64,000 bases of DNA, taken from contig CAVSJO010000006.1 of the NCBI GenBank assembly GCA_963728445.1, positions 1,550,001 to 1,614,000 of the forward strand, given 5' to 3'. The stretch comes from CAVSJO01 sp963728445 (GTDB lineage Bacteria > Gemmatimonadota > Gemmatimonadetes > Longimicrobiales > RSA9). The stretch's first letter is position 1. Every line of letters begins with the position of its first letter. Under the pieces are notes generated by a model. The model was given only the letters and a program-made list of their open reading frames with translations, made no database searches and was not told where the DNA came from. The position numbers were made by a program, and so were the translations under genes. Shown here one piece after another: positions 52,101 to 61,400 of this stretch.

Positions 52101-52187
52101 GACGGGAACGGCGACTTCGGACGGCGGGACTACTACCAGATCCCGGCGCCGCGCACGTTCCTGCTCTCCGTCCGCTTCAGCTTCTGA
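49137..52187 (+). CDS. SusC/RagA-type TonB-dependent transporter (pair 3)
   Basis: 1,016 residues. Signal peptide (AAAAAFLLCLAAMPAAAQ), regulatory-like domain (GRIQGTVVAQGTNRPLSGAQ), plug start LDELVVTGTAAEV, plug phrases GGRAPGVTVM, KIRGTNSV, PLIYVDGIRI, IERIEVIKGAAATTLYGTEASSGV region, and a barrel ending LLSVRFSF. Many segments match SusC 1 nearly word for word (RAGWGGRxGTNPLQDI, GGQIFRDHxRWTE, APGxFDKLRTWxPISGxE), marking a duplicated pair. ATG 49137 follows GAGGAGG by 8 nt; the longer reading has no signal. Substrate unknown. Confidence 0.92.
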   Translation: MNRPPPLRAPIAAAAAFLLCLAAMPAAAQDPGRIQGTVVAQGTNRPLSGAQVYVEDVNIGQVTGENGRFLLLNVPAGTHTVSVQMIGYGTQKQDVTVEAGQAATVSFQLSESALALDELVVTGTAAEVRRKEIGNSLDAVTSKQIENAPVTNTQDILGGRAPGVTVMQSGGQPGNGGTIKIRGTNSVTQDVEPLIYVDGIRIYNLPTRAGWGGRGGTNPLQDIPSEDIERIEVIKGAAATTLYGTEASSGVIQIFTKKGIQGEPIWNAEVSAGVSLQGRVGPEGDATQLYTNCSGTMRGIITSGSQIGQYQEFTDPTCPSDGNWFQPGPQQSYSLSVRGGANKITYYVSGNYGDNKGTLPTSYAKDGGFRGNFSFSPIDKLTFALNTSYTRRKMRAVQDGNNSSGFLLNVGRGYRNYLKGGKGDDCANVTGDVICVTNSYLFSDGENVTHVDHFISGFTIKYDPLENLTNRLAIGWDFTDINNNTTLDWNNLDDPPGYYWDENTRHQKLSFDYAGSLTNDISQDLASTFSWGGQIFRDHQRWTEIDVGQFAGPGTPTLETGAALNYRADQPFSETSAGFFLQELLGIRDRLFITGGLRVDGNSAFGENFGLQAYPKVSVAYALSDYDFWPTDWFDTFKLRGAMGYSGKAPGTFDKLRTWAPISGNEAEPGFTPNDVGNADVGPEKTREIEVGFDASLFTGRLGLQVTQYWDHTYDALVGVTLPPSQGFLASRTENVGELVSSGFEAQVNLGLVRTNLIDWRVRSNVSLMKSDALDLQGEQVFADNKAEFREGYATPTYFGYKVMNPDAIADPNIESDQALGNVFPTQLLGFGTTLSIGNDLTLDALVEHQGNFMLPNYTGYQNARRGAWIPCFDIQQKLVAAEGADLQWGTSDDVPSELAGVTALQRAQCSLSSHDAGGGPNSDYWVESADFTKLRSVSLTYNVPAHLVPWARNASVTLAGRNLFLWSSYHNSDPEVEDFADRASTVFDGNGDFGRRDYYQIPAPRTFLLSVRFSF

Positions 52188-52201
52188 CCGGGGGACCTGA
52201 C

Positions 52202-53425
52202 ATGAAACCGAACATCAAGATCCTGAGAGTCGGGCTCCTGGCGGCGATGGTCCCGGCGGCCGTCGCGTGCAGCAACCTGCTGGAGGTGGACGCCCCCGGC
52301 CGCATCGCCGACTCCGACCTGAACAACAAGAACATGATCCACGGGCTGGTCGTGGGCATGTCGTACGACCTCATGCAGGCGTACAACAGCTCGCTCCAGA
52401 CCATATCGATCGCCGACGGCGAGCTGTTCCACGGCGGCAGCTACGACTTCGCCGACATTCCGCAGGGCATCATCCTGCCCGAGGACGTCAACGGCGAGTG
52501 GGGCAGCATGCAGCAGGCCCGGTGGGTTGCGGAAGACGGCGTCCAGCGTCGGATTCCCGAGCTGCTCGACGAATCGGCCTACAACAAGAGCGAGGACGTC
52601 GCCGCCGGCTACCTCTACGCCGGGCTCGCGAACCGGCTGCTGGGCGAGAACCTCTGCGCCACCGCCATCGACGGGGGCGAGGAGCAGCCGAACACCGTAC
52701 ACTTCGACCGGGCCGTCGAGGACTTCACGAAGGCCATCCAGATCGGCCAGGCGGCCGGCGCCCAGAACGTCGTGAACGCGGCCTACGGTGGCCGCGCCTC
52801 GGTGAAGGCGTGGACCGGCGACTGGTCCGGTGCCGTGCAGGACGCCCAGCAGGTGCCCGCGGACTTCGAATGGGACATCGTCTTCTCCCAGGAGAACCGG
52901 AACGATCTCAAGTACGAGACGCACAACCGTTTCGAGTTCACCGTGTGGAACACGATGTTCGCGGACCACCCGAACGATCCCCGGGTGCCGTGGGACACCA
53001 TCTTCAACAACGACGGCAGCATCGCCAACGGCGCGAACGGGGCTTCTCCCATGTACCAGCAGGAGAAGTACGTGGAGGACGGGTCCGACATCCCGGCCGT
53101 GAAGGGGACGGAGATGCTCGTCCTGCGGGCGGAGGCTGCGCTCCGAAACAACGACATCGGCGGGGCGTACGACCTCATGAACCAGGCGCGGGCCGTGTAC
53201 GGGATGGATCCCCTCACGCCCGCGAGCGACATGCAGGGTGCGTGGGACGACCTGCACTACGAGCGGAGCGCCACGGTATGGCTCGAGGCGCGCCACTTCT
53301 GGGACGCCCGGCGCTGGTACGCGGCCAGTGGCCCGGAGCACTACGACTTCCTCGACGGGCGGGACAAGTGCATCCCGATCAGCCGGGAGGAGCGTCGCTC
53401 CAACCCGAATCTCTCCGCCGGCTGA
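52202..53425 (+). CDS. SusD/RagB-type outer-membrane lipoprotein (pair 3)
   Basis: 407 residues. Lipobox AAVACS (Cys23), mature start NLLEVDAPGRIADSDLNNKN. It matches SusD 1 through GELFHGGSYDFADIPQG, RWVAEDGVQRR, ASVKAWTGDWSGAVQDAQQVP, KGTEMLVLRAEAALRNNDIGGAYDLMNQAR and YERSATVWLEARHFWDARRWYAASGPEH. Starts 14 nt after susC 3 (GGGGGA site). Acts as the substrate-binding lid of its SusC. A hairpin follows 29 nt after the stop. Confidence 0.9.
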   Translation: MKPNIKILRVGLLAAMVPAAVACSNLLEVDAPGRIADSDLNNKNMIHGLVVGMSYDLMQAYNSSLQTISIADGELFHGGSYDFADIPQGIILPEDVNGEWGSMQQARWVAEDGVQRRIPELLDESAYNKSEDVAAGYLYAGLANRLLGENLCATAIDGGEEQPNTVHFDRAVEDFTKAIQIGQAAGAQNVVNAAYGGRASVKAWTGDWSGAVQDAQQVPADFEWDIVFSQENRNDLKYETHNRFEFTVWNTMFADHPNDPRVPWDTIFNNDGSIANGANGASPMYQQEKYVEDGSDIPAVKGTEMLVLRAEAALRNNDIGGAYDLMNQARAVYGMDPLTPASDMQGAWDDLHYERSATVWLEARHFWDARRWYAASGPEHYDFLDGRDKCIPISREERRSNPNLSAG

Positions 53426-53454
53426 GCCGGTCGGGGTAGGTGGAACCTGCGGAA

Positions 53455-53486
53455 GCGCGGGGGTGGCCGTCCGGCTGCCCCCGCGC
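53455..53486. terminator. GC hairpin between susD 3 and lipoprotein X3
   Basis: Outer stem of 9 bp (53455-53463 with 53478-53486), then a TG/TG mismatch and an inner 3-bp GCC/GGC stem. No T-run follows, only a CT-rich stretch. The place matches the hairpin between susD 1 and X1, so attenuation or mRNA protection is likelier than full termination. Confidence 0.5.
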
Positions 53487-53512
53487 CTCTCGCTCTCGCG
53501 GGAGCACGAGAG

Positions 53513-54028
53513 ATGAAGCATGCAGCCCTGCGCCGCGCCCTCGTCGCGGCGCTTGCGTTGGCGCCGCTGACGGCGTGCTATCGCTACACGGACGTACCGG
53601 TGGACCAGGTGGCCAGCGGTCAGGCGGTCCGAGCCCGCGTGACGGCCGTCGAGGCGGACAGCCTCCGGGCCAGCACCGGCCTCGACAGCCGGGTCGTCGA
53701 GGGAACGGTGGTAGCGACGCGACCCGGAGGCCTCATGGTCCGTACCGTGACAGGGATGGTGGAGAACGGAGCCACGCGCGACCGGCTCTACCAGCGGGTC
53801 GAGCTTCCGACCTCGTCCCTGCTCCAGGTGGAGGTGCGGCAGCTCGACCGGGGGCGTACCTACGGCCTCATCGCCGCCGGCGTGGTCGGGCTCGGTGCCC
53901 TCGTCGTCTCACAGTTCACCGGATCGGAGAAGGTGCCCACCGGAGGACCGAAGGGCGGCACGGACCACGCCGTGGTCCCGCTGCGGCTGTCGAGCCTTCT
54001 GCGCTTCCTGCCCGGAGGAGGCCCCTAG
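53513..54028 (+). CDS. SusCD-associated lipoprotein X3, unknown function
   Basis: 171 residues. Lipobox PLTACYRY (Cys22). Beta-rich core (VRARVTAVEADSL, VVEGTVVATRPGGLMVRTV, LYQRVELPTSSLLQVEVRQLDRG) followed by a Gly/Val hydrophobic segment (about 121-140) and a polar end. Counterpart of X1 at 34.2 kb. A lipid anchor plus a late hydrophobic segment is an unusual pairing; the segment may insert in a membrane or pack in a complex with SusC/SusD. The stop lies 9 nt from that of the convergent BNR gene. Confidence 0.72.
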   Translation: MKHAALRRALVAALALAPLTACYRYTDVPVDQVASGQAVRARVTAVEADSLRASTGLDSRVVEGTVVATRPGGLMVRTVTGMVENGATRDRLYQRVELPTSSLLQVEVRQLDRGRTYGLIAAGVVGLGALVVSQFTGSEKVPTGGPKGGTDHAVVPLRLSSLLRFLPGGGP

Positions 54029-54037
54029 TTCCTGCGC

Positions 54038-57019
54038 CTACCGGCCGGTCCCGGAGCCTGCGCCGAGGACCCGATCCACATCCGTCTCCAGCCGCCGCTG
54101 CATCTCCACCATCTGCTTCGTCGGCGGCTCCAGCGTACCCGGCTGCATGCCCGATCCGTTGAGTCCGCCGTACAGGGACATCGCCCGGCGACGCAGGCGC
54201 TGCAGCCCCTCGGGCGCCGGATCCGCCTTCGCCGCATCCTCGATCCGCTTCATCAGCGCGAGCAGCCGCACGTTGAAGGCGTCCCGAGCCGCGTAGTCCT
54301 CCGGGCCCAGGTCGTCCCGCTTCGGATCCGGCTGCACCTCCACCGTCTGCGACGACGTGTCGGCGCCGGCGTGGAGCGTGACCGTGTACGTTCCCGGCGG
54401 TACGAACGGGCCCTGCATCGCCAGCGGGTGGGGTGGCGTGGGCAGCGCCAGGGTGTCCGCGCCGCCCCGGGCGGGGAAGGGGAGCTCCCTACGAAGATCC
54501 CACGCCACCCGGTGCACCGCGCCCGCGTCGCCGGGGACGTCGAGCGTGCGCACGACCTGCCCCGCGGAGTCGCTGACTTCGATGGTCGCGTGCTCGGCCG
54601 GGGAGGCCAGGTGGTAGCTCAGCAGCGCCCCGAACGGCGGGTTCTCGCCCGCCCACGCCGCCTGCCCGCGGTAGGACGTGTCCTTCCAGTAGTAGAACTC
54701 CGTGGCGGGCCGGATGGAGAACAGGTGGGCCGGCTCGCGGGCGACCTCCGACGTCCACTCGGCGAGGGGCGCGATGTCGTCCAGGATCCACACGCCTCGC
54801 CCGTGGGTGCCCACCACGAGGTCGTTGGCCCGCCGCTGGATCTCCACGTCGTCGACGAGCGTCGTCGGCAGCCCGCCACCCAGGCGAGCCCACCGGGCGC
54901 CCGCGTCCGTGGACGCGAACAGCGCGTGCTCGGTACCGACGAACAGCAGGGAGGGATTGTCCGCGTCCTCCAGCACGACGTTCACGGAGCCGTCGGCCGG
55001 CAACCCGGCGTCCAGCCGGGTCCAGCTCTTCCCGTAGTCCGTCGTGCGGAACAGGTACGGCGCGAAGTCGCCGTCCCGGTGCGCGTCGAGGGCCACGTAC
55101 GCGGCGCCTGCGCCGGACTTCGATGCGGCGACGCGGCTGACGTACGTCGTCGCCTTCAGCTTCGTCCCCCGGCGGGGAAGGTTTCGGCCGACCTCGGTCC
55201 ACGTGGCGCCGCCGTCCCGGGAGACCTGCACGTTCCCGTCGTCGGTTCCGACCCACAGAACCGCCCTTTCAAGGGGGGACTGGGCGATGGTCGTGATCTC
55301 GCCGTACGACTCGGTGCCGTCGTTTCGGGACGGCATCGGCTCGGAGCCGCGCACGCCCATGAGCCGGAGCGTGTCCCGGTCGATCTGCTTCGTCAGGTCC
55401 GGCGTCCGGCTCCAGCTCTCCCCCCGGTCGTGGGAGATGAGGAGCCGATTCGCGCCGACGTAGAGCGTCGCCGGATCGAAGCGGTCCAGCAGGCTCGGCG
55501 ACGTCCAGTCCCAGCGGTACCCCGGCTCGCCCTCCGGGGCCGCGGGCCCGATGTCCAGGATCTGGCCCGTGCGCGTGTCCACGCGCGAGTAGGCGCCGCC
55601 CTGCGAGTTGCTGTACACGTACCTGGACGTCGGATCGGCGGTCTGGTACATGCCGTCGCTGAAGCCGATCTGCTGCCAGTCGTCGTTCAGGATCCCCGCC
55701 CAGTGACGCGTGGCGCTGGGCCCCATCCAGGAATGGTTGTCCTGCAGGCCGACGAAGACGTTGTACGGCTCCGCGTCGTCCAGCCCCACGTTGTAGACCT
55801 GGGCGACGACGAAGTTGTTGATCTTCTCGAACGTGCGCGCCCGGTCCCACGATTCGTACAGCCCACCGTCCCCCGCCAGGTAGAGGTGGTCCGGGTTCGC
55901 GGGGTCGATCCACAGCGCGTGGTGGTCGGAATGCACGCCGATGTCGTACGAGGGCCGCATGTGGATCTCGTCGAACGTCTTCCCTCCGTCCTCGCTGCGG
56001 TACGCCTCCTCCGAGATCAGGTACACGCGACGCGGGTTCGACGGGTCGATGCGGATCTCGCCGTAGTACGCCGGGCGCGGGTTCAGCTCGTTCATGAACG
56101 TCCACGTTGCGCCGCAGTCTTCGGTGCGGTAGACGCCGCCCTTCGTCGCGTGCTCCACCCGTGCCACGAGCGTGCACGGGTCACTCGCGGAGATCGCCAG
56201 GCCGATGCGACCCTTGTCCCCCGCCGGCAGGCCGTTGGTCAGTCGCGTCCAGTGCGAGCCGCCGTCCGTGCTCTTCCAGATGCCCGAACCGGGACCGCCA
56301 CCGTTGTATCCCCACGTCCGGCGCAGCCGCTGGTAGGTCGCGGCGTAGAGGGTATTCCCGTCCCGCGGATCGACCACGATGTCCGTCGCGCCCGTCAGCG
56401 TGTCCACGAACAGCACCTTCTGCCAGGTGCGACCCCCGTCCGTCGTCCGGAACACGCCCCGCTCCGGGTTCGGCGCCCAGAGGTTGCCTGCCGCCGCGAC
56501 CCACGCCCGGTCGGGATTCGACGGGTCCACCGCGACGCGCCCGATCTGCCGCGTCGCGCCCAGCCCCACGTGCGCCCAGTGCGCCCCGCGGTCTGTCGTT
56601 CGCCACACGCCCGCGCCCCACGACGTGCTCTGCCGGTTGTTCTGCTCCCCCGTGCCGACCCAGACCACGTCCGGGTTCGAGGGTGCGATGGCGACGTCGC
56701 CGAACGTGCTCACCGGCGCGTCCTCCAGCATCGGCTCCCACGTGGCGCCCTTGTTCGTCGAACGCCACAGCCCGCCCGTCGCCGCCGCGACCCACAGGAC
56801 CGCCGGGTTGCGCGGATCCACCTCCACGTCGTCGATGCGGCCGCCCGTCACCGCGGGCCCGATGCTCCGGAACGCGAGCTCGTGCCAGAGCGGCGCGGCC
56901 GCAGGCTGCGCCATCGGCGACGCGGCGGCAGCGGACTGTCCCGGCCGCTGCGCCGCGAGCGGACCGGCCAGGGCAGCGATCGCCAACACGGCGGACAGGT
57001 TGCGGACGACTGCGTGCAT
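54038..57019 (-). CDS. secreted BNR/sortilin-type beta-propeller protein
   Basis: 993 residues with a signal peptide (LSAVLAIAALAGPLAAQ). A double propeller of BNR/VPS10-like blades fills residues 45-760: repeated Asp-box phrases such as STNKGATWEP, TTDRGAHWAH, TTDGGRTWQK, STDGGSHWTR, SRDGGATWTE and STDAGARWAR. A beta domain and a helical C-terminus (LLALMKRIEDAAKAD) follow. Similar proteins are abundant in Gemmatimonadota and Acidobacteria and are often labelled glycosyl hydrolases, but no sialidase catalytic set is seen. It is 48 nt downstream of namZ on the same strand, so probably in one operon. Confidence 0.85.
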   Translation of the reverse strand: MHAVVRNLSAVLAIAALAGPLAAQRPGQSAAAASPMAQPAAAPLWHELAFRSIGPAVTGGRIDDVEVDPRNPAVLWVAAATGGLWRSTNKGATWEPMLEDAPVSTFGDVAIAPSNPDVVWVGTGEQNNRQSTSWGAGVWRTTDRGAHWAHVGLGATRQIGRVAVDPSNPDRAWVAAAGNLWAPNPERGVFRTTDGGRTWQKVLFVDTLTGATDIVVDPRDGNTLYAATYQRLRRTWGYNGGGPGSGIWKSTDGGSHWTRLTNGLPAGDKGRIGLAISASDPCTLVARVEHATKGGVYRTEDCGATWTFMNELNPRPAYYGEIRIDPSNPRRVYLISEEAYRSEDGGKTFDEIHMRPSYDIGVHSDHHALWIDPANPDHLYLAGDGGLYESWDRARTFEKINNFVVAQVYNVGLDDAEPYNVFVGLQDNHSWMGPSATRHWAGILNDDWQQIGFSDGMYQTADPTSRYVYSNSQGGAYSRVDTRTGQILDIGPAAPEGEPGYRWDWTSPSLLDRFDPATLYVGANRLLISHDRGESWSRTPDLTKQIDRDTLRLMGVRGSEPMPSRNDGTESYGEITTIAQSPLERAVLWVGTDDGNVQVSRDGGATWTEVGRNLPRRGTKLKATTYVSRVAASKSGAGAAYVALDAHRDGDFAPYLFRTTDYGKSWTRLDAGLPADGSVNVVLEDADNPSLLFVGTEHALFASTDAGARWARLGGGLPTTLVDDVEIQRRANDLVVGTHGRGVWILDDIAPLAEWTSEVAREPAHLFSIRPATEFYYWKDTSYRGQAAWAGENPPFGALLSYHLASPAEHATIEVSDSAGQVVRTLDVPGDAGAVHRVAWDLRRELPFPARGGADTLALPTPPHPLAMQGPFVPPGTYTVTLHAGADTSSQTVEVQPDPKRDDLGPEDYAARDAFNVRLLALMKRIEDAAKADPAPEGLQRLRRRAMSLYGGLNGSGMQPGTLEPPTKQMVEMQRRLETDVDRVLGAGSGTGR

Positions 57020-57067
57020 CTTCGTGCTCCTTCGCGGGTTTCCTTCAACGCGTGCGCGCTCCCGGCC

Positions 57068-58393
57068 CTACCGGTAGAGCAGGAAGGGCCGGACCTCCGA
57101 CTCGAATGCCTGGCGCTGCGCCGCCCACCCCTCCATGATCGCGGCCGCGTCCTCTCCGGCCAGCACGGCCTTGCGCACCCCGTCCGTCCCCGCCAGGCGG
57201 TCGAAATGGGACTCGCGGAACGTCAGCACCGAAGGATACAGCCGGTGCAGCTCCACCAGGGCGGCCACGGCGGCGGCGGTCGGGTCGTAGGTGGTCCGGT
57301 CCGTCAGCACGAAGCGGACCCCGTGGACCTCCGTGCCGCCGTACTTGTCGTCGCCCGGCTTCTCGGGCGTGAACGACGTCGCCTCGAAGCGCACGCCCGG
57401 GATCGAGCGCGCCTGCAGCCGCGCCGCGAGGGTGTCCGCGTCGACCCACGGCGCGCCGACGTGCTGGAACGCGATGGGCGTACCGCGCCCGACGGACAGG
57501 TTCGTGCCTTCGAACAGGCAGGTGCCGGGGTAGCTCGCGGCGCTCTCCAGCGTGGGCATGTTCGGCGAGGGCGCCACCCAGGGCAGCCCCGTCTCGTCGT
57601 ACCACATGTCCCGCGTCCACCCTTCCACCGGCACCACGTCCAGGTCCGCGCCCATGGCGTAGGTGGCGTTCAGCCAGCGGGCCATCTCGCCGACGGTCAG
57701 ACCGTGTCGCATGGGCACCGGGTAGAGGCCGACGAACGTAGCGTACGCGGTGTCGAGGACGTCTCCCTGCACGAGGCGGCCGCCGATGGGGTTCGGCCGG
57801 TCGAGCACGACGAATTTCACGCCGGACTTCGCGGCCGCCTTCATCGCCAGGGCCATGGTCCACACGTACGTGTAGTAGCGCGCACCCACGTCCTGGATGT
57901 CGAAGACCAGGGCGTCGAGGTCCTGGAGCATCCGGGGCGTCGGCTCGCGGATCTTGCCGTACAGCGAGTAGACGGGCAGCCCCGTCACCGGATCGCGCCC
58001 GTTCTCCACGGTCGCGCCCGCCTCCGCCGTGCCGCGCAGACCGTGCTCGGGTCCGAACAGGGCGACGAGGCGCACGTCCTTCAGCTTCGCCAGGAGGTCG
58101 ATGTCGCTGGTGCCGTCCGCGCCCTGGCCGGTGGGGTTCGTGATGAGGCCGACCCGCAGCCCCTTCAGGGGTCCGCCCCCGTCCCGTACCACCACGTCGA
58201 TGCCGGGCACGACGCGAGCGGTGTCGCGCTGGGCAGGAGCCGTCTCCGCCGCCGCGGCCGAGCCGCCCGCCGAGTCCCCGGGCGACCCGCACGCGCAGAG
58301 GAGCCCGCAGAGCGCGGCCGCCAGCAGCGAGGGGGGCAGCGCCGGGGACGTCGTTCTCGATTGCGTGCCTCGCGGGCCTCGGATAGCTTTCAT
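57068..58393 (-). CDS. namZ: NamZ-type exo-beta-N-acetylmuramidase (DUF1343) lipoprotein
   Basis: 441 residues. Lipobox LLCACGS (Cys35). DUF1343 features: LRVGLITNPTGQGADG, LVALFGPEHGLRGTAEAG, LPVYSLYGKIREPTPRML, LVFDIQDVGARYYTYVWTM, VLDRPNPIGG, and the late PTLESAASYPGTCLFEGTNLSVGRGT region. The founding member, B. subtilis NamZ (YbbC), cuts terminal MurNAc from peptidoglycan chains. The lipid anchor places it in the envelope. It is divergent from the GH3/AmpC-like gene over 77 nt. Confidence 0.88.
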   Translation of the reverse strand: MKAIRGPRGTQSRTTSPALPPSLLAAALCGLLCACGSPGDSAGGSAAAAETAPAQRDTARVVPGIDVVVRDGGGPLKGLRVGLITNPTGQGADGTSDIDLLAKLKDVRLVALFGPEHGLRGTAEAGATVENGRDPVTGLPVYSLYGKIREPTPRMLQDLDALVFDIQDVGARYYTYVWTMALAMKAAAKSGVKFVVLDRPNPIGGRLVQGDVLDTAYATFVGLYPVPMRHGLTVGEMARWLNATYAMGADLDVVPVEGWTRDMWYDETGLPWVAPSPNMPTLESAASYPGTCLFEGTNLSVGRGTPIAFQHVGAPWVDADTLAARLQARSIPGVRFEATSFTPEKPGDDKYGGTEVHGVRFVLTDRTTYDPTAAAVAALVELHRLYPSVLTFRESHFDRLAGTDGVRKAVLAGEDAAAIMEGWAAQRQAFESEVRPFLLYR

Positions 58394-58471
58394 CGATGCA
58401 CCCTCGCAAAATCGCAGCTCCCCGGGACCGGGTGCCTGCGGCGCCCGGCCGGTGGCTTTCGACGTGATCGT

Positions 58472-61400
58472 ATGACCTCTCGCGCCGTTGCACAAAGTGC
58501 GCTCCTCGTACCCCTTTTCGCCCTCATCGGCTGCGCCTCTGCCGGGACGCGGGGCTCGACCCCGTCCGCCGGCGCTGGGCGGTCCGCCGCGAGTCGCGTG
58601 AGCGAGTCGGCGTGGGTGGAGTCCACGCTCGCCAGACTGGACCTCCGGCACAAGGTCGCGCAGATGGTGGTGCCGTGGGTCGGCGGCGGCTACCTGGCGG
58701 TCGGCACGGAGGAGTACGAGCGGCTCACGCGCTGGGTCCGGGACGACGGCGTCGGCGGCGTGGTCGTCTCCATCGGCCCGCCCATGGAGGTCGCGTCGAA
58801 GCTGAACATGCTCCAGCGGGAGGCGGCCGTGCCTCTCATCGTCGCCACGGACATGGAGCACGGCCCCGGCCAGCGCCTGAACGGCGCCGTCGTCTTCCCC
58901 TACGGGCTCGAGGTCGGCGGCGGGACGGAGTTCCCGCCCGTCATGGGCATCGGCGCCTCCGGCGACACGAGCCTCGCCTACGCCATGGGCCGGGTCACCG
59001 CGGAGGAGGCCCGGGCGGTGGGGATCCACATGGACTACGGTCCCGACGCCGACGTCAACAACAATCCGGACAACCCCATCATCAACACCCGCAGCTACGG
59101 CGGGGATCCCGAGGCCGTGGCCCGCATGGTCGCTGCCCACGTCCACGGGCTGCAGGACAACGGGATGCTCGCCACGGCGAAGCACTTCCCGGGGCACGGC
59201 GACACCGGCACGGACTCGCACCTCGCGCTGCCGATCATCGAGGCGGACCCGGCGCGGGTCGACACCGTGGAGCTGGTCCCGTTCCGGGCCGCGGTCCGCG
59301 CGGGGGTTCACGGCGTCATGAGCGCCCACATCGCCTTCCCGGCGCTGACCGGGGACACCATACCGGCGACGCTCTCCCCCGCGCTCCTGGGCGGGCTCCT
59401 GCAGGATAGCCTCGGCTTCGACGGTCTCGTCGTCACGGACGCCCTCGACATGGGCGCGGTGGTGAGCCGCTACGGCGCCGAGCGCGTTCCCGTCATGGCG
59501 GTGAAGGCCGGGGCCGACGTGCTCCTCATGCCGCCGGACGTGGAATCGGCCATCGATGCGGTGGTCTCGGCCGTTCGGTCCGGCGAGATCCCCGAGTCGC
59601 GCATCGATCGCTCGGTCCGCAAGATCCTCCGCTCGAAGGCGCAGGTCGGGCTCGACACCACCCGCACGGTCGATCTGGACGCCGTGCCGCGGCGCGTCGG
59701 GACACCGGACCATCTGGCCGTCGCGCGCCGCGCCGCAGAGGCGTCGTTGACCGTGGCCCGGGACCGGGACGGGCTGCTCCCGGTCACGGGCGCGGCCCGA
59801 CCGCTCAGCATCGTCTACTCGGACGACGCCGACCCCTACGCCGGCCGGGCGCTCCAGGCCGCGCTCTCGGCGCGCTTCCCCGGTCTCACAACGGTGCGGC
59901 TGGAGCGGGACGCCTCACCCGAGGCGATCGACTCCGTGCGGGCCATGGCCGACTCCGCCGACGCGGTTTTCGTCTCCCTCTTCGTGCGCGTCATGGCCCG
60001 GAAGGGCGGCGTGGCCGTGCCGGAGCGGGTCGCCGGCCTCGTCGAGGAGCTGGCGCGCAGCCGGCGCACGGTGGTCACCTCGTTCGGCAACCCCTACCTG
60101 CTCCGGCAGATGCCGGACGTGGGCACGTACGTGCTGGCGTGGGGACCGGAGGACGTCCTCCAGCAGGCCGCCGCGCGCGGACTCACCGGCGAGGCGCCCA
60201 TGACGGGGCGGCTGCCCATCGACATCCCGCCCTTCCTGCGGGTGGGCGACGGCGTCAGCATCGGCGCGGCCGCGGCCCCGGGCGCGCCGCCCCCGGGCGC
60301 GGCGGAGCGGCTCCCGGTCCGCCGCGGCACGCCGGGGTCCGTCGGCATGAGCGCCGCCGCCCTGGACTCGCTGGATGCGCTCGTCGTCCGCGGGATCCGC
60401 GGCGGCGTCGCGCCCGGCGTCGCCATGGCCATCGGCCGGCACGGCGTGATCGTGCGCGAGCGCGGCTACGGCCAGCTGGACTGGGATCCGAGTCCCCGCG
60501 TGAGTGCCGCGACCCTGTACGATCTCGCCTCCCTCACGAAGGTGATCGCCACGACGACGGCGGTCATGATCCTGTACGATGAGGGCCGCATCGACCTCGA
60601 CGCCCCCGTCACCCGCTACCTGAGGGAGTGGGAGCCCACGGGCGCGAAGGCGCGCGTCACCGTCCGCGACCTGCTGACCCACACCGCCGGGCTGCCCGCG
60701 TGGCTGCCGCTGTACCGCGAGCTCAGTGGACGCGAGGCGTACTACCACCGCATCGGCTCCCTGGCGCTGGAGTATCCGCCCGGGACGAAGACGGTCTACA
60801 GCGATCTGGGCATGATCATGGTCCAGGCGGTCGTGGAGCGGGTCTCCGGCGAGCCCATCGAGGACTTCGTGCGCCGCCGCGTCTGGGCGCCGCTGGGCAT
60901 GACGGACACGCGCTACAGCCCGCTCCAGGTCGCGCGCTCGGAGCAGCCGCGGCCCGCCGGGCGGCTCGCGCAGGAGGAGGGCTCCCCCGCCGGAGACGAC
61001 GGCGAGGCGGCGGCGTCGCTCGTCGACGTGCTGGCCCGCACCGCTCCGACGGAGAGAGACAGCACGGGCGAGCTGATCCGGGGCTACGTACACGACGAGA
61101 ACGCCCGGGCGATGGGCGGCGTGTCGGGCCACGCGGGGCTCTTCTCGTCCGCCCGGGATCTTGCCGTCTTCGCCCAGATGCTCCTGAACGGCGGCGTCTA
61201 CCAGGGCCGTCGCATCGTGGCCGACAGCACCGTCCGGTACTTCACGCAGCGGCAGGGTGGGTCGAGCCGCGCCCTCGGCTGGGACACGCCGTCCCCAGGG
61301 TCGAGCGCCGGCGCCTACTTCTCCGCATCCTCGTTCGGCCACACCGGCTTCACGGGGACCAGTCTGTGGATCGACCCGGAGCGGGATCTCTTCGTGGTGC

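Noticed and set aside
54371..58471. Long plus-strand reading ahead of the GH3 gene
   Set aside because: It is antisense to the BNR and namZ genes and shows no domain; only the part from 58472 is real.
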